Positions 1 through 9,698 of a stretch of DNA of 30,314 bases are shown one piece after another. The number at the start of each line of letters is the position of its first letter. Position 1 is the first letter of the stretch. Below the pieces are notes generated by a model, which saw nothing but the letters and a program-made list of their open reading frames with translations, was not told the DNA's origin and searched no databases. Source of the DNA: Mastigamoeba balamuthi (Eukaryota; Evosea; Mastigamoebida; Mastigamoebidae); contig CACRSC010000088.1 of the NCBI GenBank assembly GCA_902651635.1, forward strand, positions 88,288 through 118,601. The letters are read 5' to 3'. The translations under genes were made by a program, and so were the position numbers.

Positions 1-1
1 C

Positions 2-1275
2 GTCACCGACGGCCGCGGGGCGCCGGCGCTGGCGCTGGAGATGGAGCGCGAGCCGACGGCGGGGACCAAGCGGCAGGTGGCGGTGGAGGACGCGCCGTGG
101 ACGTTCCACACGCACCCCATCACGTTCGACGCCGACGACCTGCCCACGTCCTACAGCAACCTCATCGGCAACGAGGACATGGTCGCCGCCGTCGAGGTGG
201 GGTGCCCCCAGCGGGTTTGGGGGGTGTTGGGGTGGGGTGCTGTCTCTTTTCCAGATGTTTTCCTCGATCGCAGCGCCACGTGGCACAACACTTGCGTGGG
301 CAGGGAAAGGGGGGGAGTGTTGCTGTTCTTTTCCAGATGCTTTTCCCGATTGCAGCGCCACGTGGCACACACTTGCGTGGGCGCTGTCTGGCCATTGGCT
401 GCAGGGAATGGGGGGAGTGTTGTTGTTTCTTTTCCAGATGCTTTTCCCGATTGCAGCGCCACGTGGCACAACACTTGCGTGGGCAGGGAAAGGGGGGAGT
501 GTTGCTGTCTCTTTCCAGATGCTTTTCCCGATCGCAGCGCCACGTGGCACACACTTGCGTGGACGCTGTTGGCCCAGCGGATCGGGAGACGCCCCTGGCT
601 ATTGGGCGGCGCTGTGGGGCTGCTGGCTGGCTGCGAGGGCCTGCAGTCAACTGACTCGGGGCGCTGGCGGGGCCAACCGCAGGACGACGCGAGGAACTAC
701 GGGAGGGTCTCCAACGCCAACGGGAGCATGGTGTTCGACGTCCTGTGCTGCCCCATGGGCATCCTCGTCTACAGCGCCGGCCAAAAGGCCCTCGAGGAGT
801 GGCGCTCCCTCGAGCCCTCGGCGTGCGTGCAGTGCATCAAAGACCCGCGCGGGGCACACCGGGGGCGCGCTGACACCGCGGGGCGCCCGACTGCAGCACG
901 ACGTTCGAGGGCGTGGAGCTGCACAACTCGAGGTTCGAGCAGCGGCTGGGCAGTGCGCGGTACGACGGCACGGGGAGCGGGCAGTTCAGCGTGATCAAGG
1001 CGTCGTTCCAGTTCCTGGGCTACCAGCAGTGGTTCGAGCCCGAGTCGCCGCAGTACGCGGCGCAGAAGAAGTTGGCGCGGACGGCCGAGGAGCGGTCGTG
1101 GCTGGGCAGGGAGGACCAGATGCGGTGGTTCATGAGCCCGCAGTTCATGGCGCTCGACCTGAGCAAGGAGGAGCTGCTGCTGCAGTACCTGAGCTTCGTG
1201 GAGGGGCTGGGCTTCAAGGTCCAGTTCTTCAACTGGGGCCCCCTGTCCGAGGACATCACCTTCACCTGGTGCTGA
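2..1275 (+). CDS. JAB/JAMM-like protein, 3' part, spliced
   Basis: The gene enters from the left edge, so its start is missing. Proposed exons are 2-196, 683-822 and 897-1275, with introns GTGGGG...CAG (phase 0) and GTGCGT...CAG (phase 2). The reading frame closes at both junctions. Near the left edge the protein reads WTFHTHP, and an acidic residue follows about 20 residues later in GNEDM. A hydrophobic stretch FDVLCCPMGILVYS comes after that. This order (HxHP, then D, then a strand ending in G-hydrophobic-Y) resembles the metal-binding core of JAMM/MPN-type isopeptidases, including versions in large DNA viruses and protists. The usual serine of the PSxxD element is not obvious. The C-terminal 126 residues, ending FTWC, are not recognised. 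An alternative start of exon 2 at 647 is also in frame. The exon model is fairly sure; the JAMM assignment is an inference from one motif. Confidence 0.45.
237..563 (+). repeat. four-copy tandem repeat, about 82-nt period, inside an intron
   Basis: The string ccagatg recurs at 251, 333, 434 and 515, each time inside a longer unit with a C/T-rich run, ttttccagatgcttttccc, a cagcgccacgtggcac segment and a G-rich run. Copies are 81-82 nt apart, except that copy 2 carries about 19 extra bases near 385-405. Copies 2-4 differ from each other at only a few positions. Each unit carries a pyrimidine tract followed by CAG (a 3' splice-site look-alike) and a CACGTG palindrome. The array lies within the proposed 486-nt first intron of the gene at 2-1275. 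Confidence 0.85.
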
Positions 1276-1276
1276 G

Positions 1277-1387
1277 ATGTACGCATACTTGCCTCTGCTG
1301 CTTCTGCTGGTGGCCATCGGCGTGCTCTCTCTGGCAGAACACCATTACACCCATCAGTTTCACCTTTCTGAAGGCAGTAAGGACTAA
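1277..1387 (+). CDS. possible 36-residue hydrophobic micropeptide
   Basis: An ATG one base after the stop of the JAMM-like gene opens a 36-codon frame. It starts MYAYLPLLLLLVAIGVLSLA, a strong signal-peptide or single-helix segment, followed by a His-rich tail and a TAA. No family is recognised. A downstream ORF this close is hard to translate in an ordinary eukaryotic mRNA, so it may be part of the 3' UTR by chance. The opposite strand also shows a hydrophobic frame here, which lowers confidence further. Confidence 0.2.
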   Translation: MYAYLPLLLLLVAIGVLSLAEHHYTHQFHLSEGSKD

Positions 1388-1522
1388 GTTGTTGATCTCG
1401 TACAGCAAGCCAATCACAGCCAACAGAACATAACAAGGTCCTGTGATCAGGGGCTCAGTCATTAACAACCTGGTTCCCGGAACAACATATTCTAATCTTA
1501 GGATTTAAGCCAGACGCAGATG

Positions 1523-1527
1523 AAAAA
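1523..1527 (-). terminator. Pol III T-run terminator of the tRNA
   Basis: Five T residues on the minus strand begin two bases after the discriminator base, in the position expected for RNA polymerase III termination. Their presence argues that the tRNA is or recently was transcribed. Confidence 0.7.
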
Positions 1528-1529
1528 GA

Positions 1530-1601
1530 TGGTCCCACCAGGTATTGATCCTGGAACCCTCGACACGTCAAGTCGATGTGATGCCACTACACCATGAGAC
1601 C
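1530..1601 (-). tRNA. tRNA with anticodon GAC (Val by the standard code)
   Basis: Read on the minus strand from 1601 to 1531, the sequence folds as a complete cloverleaf. The 7-bp acceptor stem is GGTCTCA with TGGGACC (one G-T pair). The D arm contains GTGTAGTGG, with a 3-bp stem. The anticodon stem TCGAC/GTCGA has a 7-nt loop TTGACGT, which places GAC at positions 34-36. The variable loop is 5 nt. The T stem CCAGG/CCTGG carries loop ATCAATA. The discriminator base is A (1530) and CCA is not encoded. There is no intron. GAC reads GTC/GTT, so valine. The D arm resembles eukaryotic Val tRNAs, while the acceptor stem resembles Gln tRNAs. The T loop begins with A rather than T and the B box is imperfect, so this could be a diverged or inactive copy. 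Confidence 0.8.
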
Positions 1602-1771
1602 ATTCAACAAACTGCAACTGGCCAACTCAGTATCGGAATACACTCGGCCCACAACAAATTCCATCCACATACATCAATCAATCGAAGTTGCCGTTGAAGC
1701 ACTGTGCTGCCCAGACACATGCGCAGCGATCAACTGCTCTTTCGAGCTCCCGAGGCCCTCAGGCCACCCGC

Positions 1772-3229
1772 TCAGTAGCCCAGCGTCCCCAGCGCCTTGC
1801 GGATGCGTGCGACGCCCTCGGACATGCGCGACCTGGGGCAGTATGCGAGGCACAGTCGCATGGCCTTCGCGGTCTCCGCGGCGACCTCTGCGCCCTTGGC
1901 CGTCGCCGCCTCCTCGCGGAGCAGGCAGAGGTCGCCCCTCTTGACGGCGACGCCCTCCGCGGCCAGCGCGGCCAGCACCTTGTCCCTGGCGCTGCCCAGG
2001 GCCTCCCCGGCCCTGCCCCTGAGCGCGGCCCAGAGGAAGAAGCCGCCGCCCGGGGCCCGGACCTCCACGTCGGCCCCGAACTGCTGCGCGAGGGCCGCGG
2101 AGAGCTCGGAGGCCGCGCCGGCCAGGGAGCCGCGGAGGGCGCGGACGTGCTGGGCGAGGTCGCCCGAGAGCAGCATCTCGCGGACGGCCGCGGCGAGGAC
2201 GGGGTTGAGGCCGCCGCCGCTGACGACGTAGCCGGCGGAGCTGCAGGCGTCGAGGAGGGCCGGGCGGCGCGAGTGGAGGAAGCCGAGGCGGAGGCCCGGG
2301 CAGACGAGCTTGCTGAGCGACCAGACAGAGACGACGCCGGGCCAGTCGGGCGCGCGGTCGTCGTAGCAGGCCATGGGGGCCGGGGGCAGGCGGCCGGGGT
2401 CGAACCAGAGCAGCTCGCAGACCTCGTCCGAGACGACGGCGCACGAGTGGCGGCGGGCAAGCGCGACGATCGCCTGGCGGGCAGCGTGCGGCACGGTCGC
2501 CCCCGTGGGGTTCTGGTACACGGGGATCATGTAGAGCATCCGCGGGCGGTGCGCCTTCATCTTGGCCTCGAGGTCGGCCACGTCGATGCCGTCGGCCCCG
2601 ACCTCGACGGGGACCACGCGGACCCTGCGAGCCCAGAGTGCATTTTCCGTGCACCCTACGTCAGCGTGCTGACATCAGCAGCCCCGGAGCTGAAACCGAC
2701 TGTAGGGCCCAATCGAAACGGGAAAAAAATGCGTTGCCCAACGACGGGGAGGGCGAGCGAGGCCCCCGCACCCGTGGTCCTCGAAGATGCTCTGGCAGAG
2801 GAAGTAGGTGATGCGCTCGGCCAGCACGACGTCGCCGGGCCTGCAGAGGCGCGCGCAGAGCAGGTCGAGCGACTGGCTGCAGCCGTTGGTGACGCAGAGC
2901 TCCTCGGCGCTGCAGCGCTCGTAGCCGCTGCACGCCGCCAGCTCGCCGTTGAGGTAGTCGCTCAGCGCCCTGCGCAGCGACAGCGGGCCCCGCAGCGCCC
3001 CGTAGAGCATGCAGAGCGGCGACGTGAACGGGTCGAACGCGGCGGCGGTGGCGGCCGACGAGTCGCCGTCGTCGACGTTGCGGTTCTCGTAGTTGGGGAT
3101 CAGCACGCGGGTCGTGGCGGCCGCCAGGGCCGTCGCCGGCAGCAGGTGCAGCCCCGGGGCGCCCGCCTCGAGGTCGATGAGCGTGGGGTCGCTGATGCTG
3201 CGCCTGCAGAGGGGGTGCACGTCCTCCAT
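1772..3229 (-). CDS. PLP-dependent class I/II aminotransferase (2-aminoadipate-transaminase-like)
   Basis: Two exons, 3229-2772 and 2624-1772, are joined across a 147-nt intron (GTGCGG...CAG, phase 2), giving about 436 residues. Fold-type-I motifs occur in order: TNGCSQSLDLL, where the cofactor phosphate region begins; VYQNPTG, the conserved NPTG; SDEVCELLWF, whose Asp contacts the pyridine nitrogen; SLSK, whose lysine should form the Schiff base; then PGLRLGFL and, near the C terminus, an Arg in AMRLCLAYC at the usual substrate-carboxylate position. The start at 3229 (MEDVHPL) was chosen because the family's N-terminal pattern, ISDPTLIDLEAGAP, follows directly. An upstream in-frame extension is not family-like. 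Members of this group transaminate amino acids such as 2-aminoadipate or aromatic residues with 2-oxoglutarate. The exact substrate cannot be read from the sequence. No targeting peptide is evident, so it is probably cytosolic. Confidence 0.85.
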
Positions 3230-4158
3230 TACTGACTGTGTGATGGGCTGGCGGTTCAGGAATAACCCGTAGACGCTGGGTCGAAAAGTGTGAAAATGTA
3301 ATGCGGTTGCGAAAAAAGCCTGCCAGCAGTCATCTGCTGACTCGGCTACAAATCTTGGCCAGTGCTGAATCAGCCACTCAGTCATGTTCATATCTCCAGC
3401 TGGACCAATGCGCCGCCCATGGAGGGCTTTCGACAGTGCGGGTGTGAGACACCCGAAACAACTAGCAGCTAACACGGGTCGGCTCTCACGCGAAGACCAG
3501 TGGCGCGCAGGTGTACTGATGACGGAGCGCACGAGAGGCGCTGACTGCCTCGATGTCGACCCCGCGGGTAGCTGCGTGCTCAACGTCTCTGAGGGCCTTA
3601 GTTTTGATCATCCAGGCTCCACAGGCGATGAGGTGCTTACGAGGGCATGCTGTGCACGCCGCAGCCCGTGACGGTGCTGCAGTCTCGGAAGAACCGCCAG
3701 CTCGTAAGGGTGTGAGGCCAGCGCCACCACAGGGGAAACACTCGGTCTTGCCCGGAACTACGCTCAAGGATACCCATCAAACGCAGACGCCACGACTGCA
3801 GACAACACACCCCTTGCTTGACCCGATGACAGAAAGGCACAAAGAGCCTCTGGCCGGCGCCAGCTGTTCTGTGTGCTACTTTCCGCCCACTGGATGCAGT
3901 TGCTTCTATTGAGACTTGAGGGAGATCACCTCGAAGCACAGCCTGGAAGGATCTATGTACATCTAGAGGCTGGTGAAGAGCAGCGCCAGAGACAGGAGGG
4001 CAGTGGCCACTCCTGCACGACGGGAAGAGTCCTCAACCCCGAGGCCGACACAGGGTGTTGCACACTGTGCAAGGCTTGGCCTGCTCGGATCCCATCCGAA
4101 TGTGATGTCTGTGGGTTGGCAAGCGGGTTTGAGTCAGAAGATCCCATGTACCCGATTG
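3230..4158. other. intergenic region, no gene recognised
   Basis: This region lies between the 5' end of the aminotransferase gene and the 3' end of the expansin-like gene, both on the minus strand. It is less GC-rich than the flanking exons. A few short open frames occur on both strands, but none shows a recognisable domain, signal peptide or a pair of splice sites joining family-like exons. It probably holds the aminotransferase promoter and the expansin-like 3' UTR. Confidence 0.5.
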
Positions 4159-5741
4159 CTACGCACTGTCGAGCCAGATGGTCCCTGACCTGTCGGACTG
4201 AATCCACATGCCTGAAATGTCTGCCGGCATCGCCAGCGTCGACAGCGACACCGAGTACCGCGCCCACTCGCTCGTCATCCCGGTGAAGTCATACGTCTTG
4301 CTGCTGGCCTTGTTGCGTCCGGAGAAGGTGACCCTGAGAGCGTGGAACGTCGAGGGCGAGTCCACCTTGGCCCAGAAGTTGAACGTGTTGAACTGGCTCC
4401 TGCATCGCCGCGCAGTCAGTGCTGTGTGGCACCAGCAAGACGGGTGGCGCACGAGGGCACAGGGACCATGGTGCCCACTGAGATGCCGTTCCAGGCGTTG
4501 AAGGTGAGCTTGACCGACGAGTTGCCCTCGGCGTGTGTGCTGCTGTCGATCGCGTGCGTGCCCCCCGTCTGCGTCAGGAATCGCCAGGGCTCGTGCCAGT
4601 CGTCGTTGAGCACGACGTCGTAGTGGTTGGGCTGCGAGCAGCACTTGGACGAGCCCCCGCCGAAGCCCTCGGGGACAGCGCTGAACTGCTGGGTGCCCTC
4701 GACCAGCAGCGACCCGATGACCTTGTCGAGGACCACCACGATCTGCTCCCCCGTGATCGACGTCATTCGCACGTGGACGGGCACGCTCTTTTCCCACGTG
4801 CCATCCACCGGCGACGCAATCCATTGGTTGTAGTCCTGTGCGGGGCAAACAGCAATGATACAGTGAGTCTTCATGACAGAAACAGGGAAGCCTCAGTAAG
4901 TCTTGAATTTGATCTGAGAGAAGATCGTACGTTGCGGTTGATCGAGACCCAGGGAGTGGTCCCGTTTTTCTGAGACACTTCCATCTTGGTCACCATCACG
5001 CGGCTGTTGATGACTATCAAGGGTGCGTACCACGCGTTGGCTCCCTGGCAACACCAACATGACAACGCCAAAGGAGATGCCGTGCAACGGTCAGCGACGA
5101 GTGAATCACACCGAGTGCATCGATCAGGCCACCCGGGAGGTCACAAAACAACCACCGGTTGCAGGAGGGCAGGCCACGCACCGAGCCGACGAAGATCTTG
5201 AGGGGGCCGTCGACGTCGCACGAGACCATGCGGTACGTGACGGGCCAGAGGCCGGCGCCGGTGTCGGGGGCGATGAGGGCCATGTACGCCTGCTTGCTCA
5301 TGTCAAAGTGCACCAGGCCCTCCCCCACGTCGTCGGTGATGTCCGTCACCATCACCCGGATGGTCTTGTGGGGCCCGGCCAGCTCGTAGCACACGCCGCA
5401 GGGCAGCGCGTTGCGCCCAAAGGCCTTGCAGGTGGCGTTGTAGAAGAAGGCCGTGTTGAGGCCCGAGACGTAGAGGTACCCCGGCCCCGTCTTGCTCATC
5501 GCCTTGCCCAGCAGGCATGACCCCGTCCCCTCCGCCGTCGTGGGGTCGCTGGGCACGTACCGCAGGGCACAGACGGGTGGATAACGGTCAGCAGAGTTTG
5601 AGGGAAATGCTGTCTGGTGTGTTTAGCGTACTAGTAGTAGGTGACCCTTCCTGCCTCGTTGCAGGGCTCCATAGCGGTCAGAGGGCTGCACGCCCACGCC
5701 AGTAGTGGCAGGGCCGCGAGAAATGCGAGACGAAATAACAT
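4159..5741 (-). CDS. secreted expansin-like protein with an extra C-terminal domain
   Basis: Five exons, 5741-5632, 5548-5182, 5044-4931, 4835-4453 and 4399-4159, give 404 residues. Donors are GTACGC, GTGCGT, GTACGA and GTGCGC, and every phase closes. Residues 1-17 are a signal peptide (MLFRLAFLAALPLLAWA). The double-psi barrel follows: GRVTYY near 31-36, CGVCYEL, VMVTDITD and HFDMS. The last corresponds to the expansin HFD element, where the conserved Asp sits. Next comes the expansin C-terminal beta-sandwich (ANAWYAP, MEVSQ, TTPWVSINR, NQWI). About 180 further residues are rich in Ser/Thr/Trp and include CCSQPNHYDVVL and FNTFNFWAKVDS; these look like a carbohydrate-binding beta domain, which is inference. 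Expansins loosen polysaccharide networks without hydrolysis. In protists they act on the organism's own cellulose-like walls or on food material. The exon model is strong and the C-terminal domain is unassigned. Confidence 0.85.
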
Positions 5742-6623
5742 TCGGTTGGAGGCTTCTCAGCCGTGAGACTCGCTAACTGTGAACTCCTGTATCGCGGATG
5801 ATATTCAAACGCCGCCGCTGCTCCTAAGGCGCAGTGAACGTCAAAGCTGTGAATGGCAAGGTGCAGTGCACACTGCTCGATTTGGAAGGAATGGAGTGAT
5901 CTTTGGCCCGGCCGAGAACTCCCTTAGCTCGCTGAATGCCCTGTCCGTTATTTTCTCATTGTCCACAGAGCAAAAGTGGACAACCGCCTGCGTTCTTTGA
6001 AAACTCTGGGGCGAATGGCCAAGGGATTGGGGATTTTATCAGATCGGCCAATGTGCAGAGATTGGTTCACCACCTCGATGGCAGCCTCGTGCAAAGCCTG
6101 CTGCACTTGCCCTGTCTGCTCCATCATCGTCCAACACATTGGGAAGAACTTGCTATGGCCAACACCTTGTCCATGCATCAGTGCGTGTCAGGGGCCCTTC
6201 AGTGTGGTTCACTTGAGTCTTTGAGGTTGGGCTGTTGTCGAGCCCACACCGCGTCTGCCAACTTCTATGGCCATCCAGGATCGAGACCAAGGGCCAATGA
6301 TTCGAGACATTACTTCTCTCAGTTCAGGCCGCTGTAGCCCAGCAGCAAATGAGGGACTGGCGCAGAGTGAATAGAGACAGGCATTCCCGCAGGCTACAGC
6401 GATACTAAAGTGGCAGGCAGCTGACGACAGATTTGTTTGACTTGGTTGTGGTTTGTGCTCGTGGGCTTATTCGAAGGGCAGTATTTGTTGTATGCCGTCA
6501 CGAGCTCTGCAAAAATGCAAGGGCCTCGTCGCCCATTGCGGCTGCCACTGGAGATAGGGGGGAACGGTCGCCATGGGCGTAGTGCTGTACAGATCTGTGT
6601 GGCAGGGAGACAGCGCCATCCCC
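5742..6623. other. intergenic region between expansin-like and first G6PDH genes
   Basis: It holds the upstream region of the expansin-like gene and the 3' flank of the first G6PDH gene. Base composition is closer to 50% GC than the exons. Short frames on both strands (for example around 5948-6178) show no recognisable domain. No tRNA, inverted repeat or transposase fragment was identified. Confidence 0.5.
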
Positions 6624-8656
6624 TCATTTGGCGCTGGGGGTGGGCGTGACGCCGGGCGTAACTCCGGGCGTGCGGACCAGAGGCCACTGGTAGTTCCCGT
6701 TGGACGTCTTGAACCCGCTGTTCATCAGCAGCACGTCGCCCTCGTGCGGGCCGCGGGACCCCCTGGGGTAGACCTGTGGCTTCCTGCCCGTCGCCTCGAG
6801 GCTCTTGAGCAGCGGCGTGAAGATCTGCGCAGCATACGGCACGTGAGCCACAGGCCCGGGCAACATAGAGAGAACGCGAGGGGAGGGGCAGAGGGGTGCC
6901 GTACGCGCCAGGCGATGTCGAGCTCGTCCGAGCGGACAAAGAGGCTGTGGTCGCCACGAATGACGTCGCGCACGAGGAACTCGTACGCGTCGGGCATGAG
7001 GCCGCTGGCGTCGGCGAACCTGCGCTGGATGGTCATGTCGAGCTCCGTCTCGACGAGCTCGCTCAGCATGCCGGGCGCCTTGCACATCATCTTGAGGTAG
7101 ATGGCCTCGTTGGGCTGCAGCCTGATCACCAGCTCGTTGGGCAGCGAGTCGCGGTACAGGAAGTTCCCCGGCTCGCGGAACTGCACGCGGATCTCCGCCT
7201 TGCGCTCGTTGAGGCCCTTGCCGCAGCGTAGGATGAAGGGGACGCCGCTCCAGCGCGTGTTGTTGATGAACAGCCTCGCCGCTGCGAACGTGGGAGTCAG
7301 CGAGTCCTTGGCCACACCGGGCTCGTCGTGGTAGCCCTCGTACTGCCCCACCACCACGTCCTCGGCGCTCACAGGCGCCACGCAGCGCAGCACCTTCACC
7401 TTCTCGTCCCGGATGTCCTCGGCCGACAGCGACACGGGCGTCTCCATGGCCACCAGCGTCAGGATCTGCAGCAGGTGGTTCTGCATGATGTCGCGGATGA
7501 TGCCGTAGTGGTCAAAGTACCCCGCCCGCCCGGCGACGCCCTCCTCGTCCTTGAACGTCACGACGACGTTGGAGATGTACTCCCTGCTCCACAGCGGCCT
7601 CAGGAACACGTTGGCAAACCTCAGCACGTTCAGGTTCTGCACCATCTCCTTGGCCAGGTACTGTGCGTTGCCGTCGTTGTCGTTGCATGGAAGTGAGTGA
7701 GGTCTGGTGAGTTCCGTACAAGCAGAGGGAAGAGGGAATAGGGGGAGAGATTTGTGGGATGACTATTTTCGGTGGCTCACGTGGTCGATCCTGTAGATCT
7801 GGTCCTCGCTGAACAGGGCCCCGATGCTGGTCATCATCTCCCTGCTCGACTCCAGGTCGCTCCCAAACGGCTTCTCCACCACGATCCTCGACCACCCGCT
7901 GCAGTCGCACGCGTGCTGCCGCAGCGTCTGCGCAGCCCCCACGAACACCGAGGGCGGCAGCGCCATGTAGAACAGCCTGTGCACCTTCCGAGCCCCCTCG
8001 CGCGCCCCGGCCTCGGTCTCGAGCCCCCTGAGGGCCTGCGACAGCTTCTGGACGTCCTCGGGCGACTGCGGGTCGCCCACGACGTAGTGGTTCTGCATGA
8101 CGTCACCGCGTCGCGTGAGATCGAGTGGGGGAAATGTCCCGGAATTGTCGACCTTGAAGGTGAGCGGGTCGGGGTCCTTCTCCGAGCACACGCGGGCCCT
8201 GAACTCGTCCTCGGACATGTGCGTGCGCGAGAAGCCCACGACGCAGAGCCTGGGGGGCAGCCACTTGTTGTTCCTGAGGCGCAGCAGCGCGGGGAAGATC
8301 TTCCGCTTGGCGAGGTCCCCCGACGCCCCCAGCACGACGACCGTGTACACGTCGTCCTCTGCTCCCGGCGCCCTGTGCAGGCCAAAGGGAGAGGGAGAGG
8401 AGAGGAGCCCCCGCTGGTGAGCCTGAGGGCGCTCTGGGGAGGCTCGGTGCGGCTCCGCGTACGCGGCTGTGAGGGTTGCGGGCGAGGGCGAGTGGACGGC
8501 ACGCGGGCTGTCGAAACGGCCGATGTTCTCGTTGATGGCCCTGGCGCACGGCGGGCTGTCCTCGCACTGCGACTGCGACTGGGCCACCGAGGGGTGCACG
8601 GGGCGCGGGGGGCCCGAGGGGTGCGGCGCGTGCAGGTGCACCTGAGTGCTCTTCAT
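6624..8656 (-). CDS. glucose-6-phosphate dehydrogenase, copy 1
   Basis: Five exons, 8656-8463, 8372-8153, 8092-7781, 7660-6905 and 6824-6624, give 560 residues. Donors are GTACGC, GTCGAC, GTGAGC and GTACGG. The enzyme oxidises glucose 6-phosphate to 6-phosphogluconolactone with NADP+, the first step of the oxidative pentose phosphate pathway in the cytosol. Visible signatures are [10 protein letters not shown] (dinucleotide-binding GxxGxxA), [10 protein letters not shown], and RIDHYLAKE, which spans an exon junction and carries the active-site His and Lys. [17 protein letters not shown] and AWRIFTPLL follow. The first 64 residues are a Ser/Pro/His-rich extension outside the family core. The C terminus ends in a Pro/Thr repeat ([11 protein letters not shown]). 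The second intron (60 nt) is a multiple of three and would read through, but the equivalent 59-nt intron in copy 2 shows it is real. The downstream tandem partner is at 9699-11606. Confidence 0.93.
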
Positions 8657-9698
8657 TGCTGTGCGGGTTGGGGTGTCGATTAACGAATGAGCAGACCCAA
8701 CGGCTGCCCCGGGGGGTCGAAGGGAAACCAATTGATTTTTCTCACACTTTCCCCAGAACTCAGCGGGCCCTCGAAAGTTCTGGGCCTGCGGGGTCCCTCG
8801 GCCCCAATTCCCCCGAACTGAACTCTCCTGAATATCCCCTGATGTGCACGAACGGGGAAAAACGCAGAGAATAGAGAACCGCGGACGAGATGCGCCGGGT
8901 TCGCCGGCTTTGGTGCTGGTCCGACGGTGAGAAATGCGCCAGAGACGACATTGCAGCCATTCCGCCGAAAAGCGCGGCATTGCTCTCTCGGTATGACGCG
9001 TCTCAAAACGACCGCGTCGCCGTTTGGAAAAAGCCGCCGAATTCCGAGTACCTACTCAGCCCCGTACATGCGCGGCAGCCCAACGATATCGACCGACCCG
9101 GGCCTCCCCGTCTCTCCAGCGGTGCCCCTCGGTTATTGACGCTTCTCCGGTGGGGTGGCCCGTGCCCCCCTGAGGGTCGGAGGGTGCTGGCAGGTCTCGC
9201 GTCCTGACGGTGGCTGATCGGGCCCGGTTCCCGACACACCGGCGACGATGGACACCTTTGGGCGAATGGGGGAAACCTCCACGCCTTCTCGCGATCTTCT
9301 CAACGCTCGTGGGGGCCTCCTCCTGTATTGCTGTTCGGTGGGGGGGGCGAGGTTGCCCAGGCACTAGCCAACCTCGCGGCCGTGCCGAGGAGACACAGAG
9401 AGCCCCGCGTGGGCCCCCGTGTCCTGTGGGCCCCACAATGACAAGTAGAGCAAAGGGCAAAGCGGTCTGTTGCCCCCACACACCCCCGAGTCAGCACAAC
9501 GCAACCACCCCACCGCTGATTGGCAACCGTAACGGCACGGGGTGGCGGAGGGGGGCTGGCACCGGGCTGTGCAGGGCCATCGCCGCGCTGGGAGAGGGGC
9601 TGCTGGTCTGTTTGCTTGGGAGGGCACAACAACAACTCGCGACTGTTGTTTGCCGAAACGGCCGCTCCGTTTTTCGGGTCTGCCGCAGTCAGAACGGC
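8657..9698. other. spacer between the two G6PDH genes
   Basis: About 1 kb lies between the 5' end of copy 1 and the stop of copy 2. It should contain the copy 1 promoter and the copy 2 3' UTR. G-runs are common. AATATCCCC at 8831-8839 partly matches the transposon end motif described elsewhere. Open frames here are chance frames in GC-rich DNA; no conserved protein was recognised. Confidence 0.5.

Noticed and set aside
237-563. Array read as CRISPR-like direct repeats
   Set aside because: Units of about 82 nt are nearly identical throughout, with no unique spacers, and sit in an intron of a eukaryotic gene.
237-563. The array as tandemly duplicated mini-exons
   Set aside because: The segments between CAG and GTGGG are 40 or 41 nt long and shift frame between copies, so coding use is not supported; kept only as a testable idea.
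6624-6650. C-terminal SAK of G6PDH copy 1 as a peroxisomal targeting signal
   Set aside because: The last three residues do not fit the PTS1 consensus well enough (final Lys instead of Leu/Met).
8093-8152. 60-nt segment of G6PDH copy 1 as coding insertion
   Set aside because: It reads in frame, but copy 2 has an unrelated 59-nt segment at the same place that would break the frame, and both have GTCG...CAG borders; treated as an intron.
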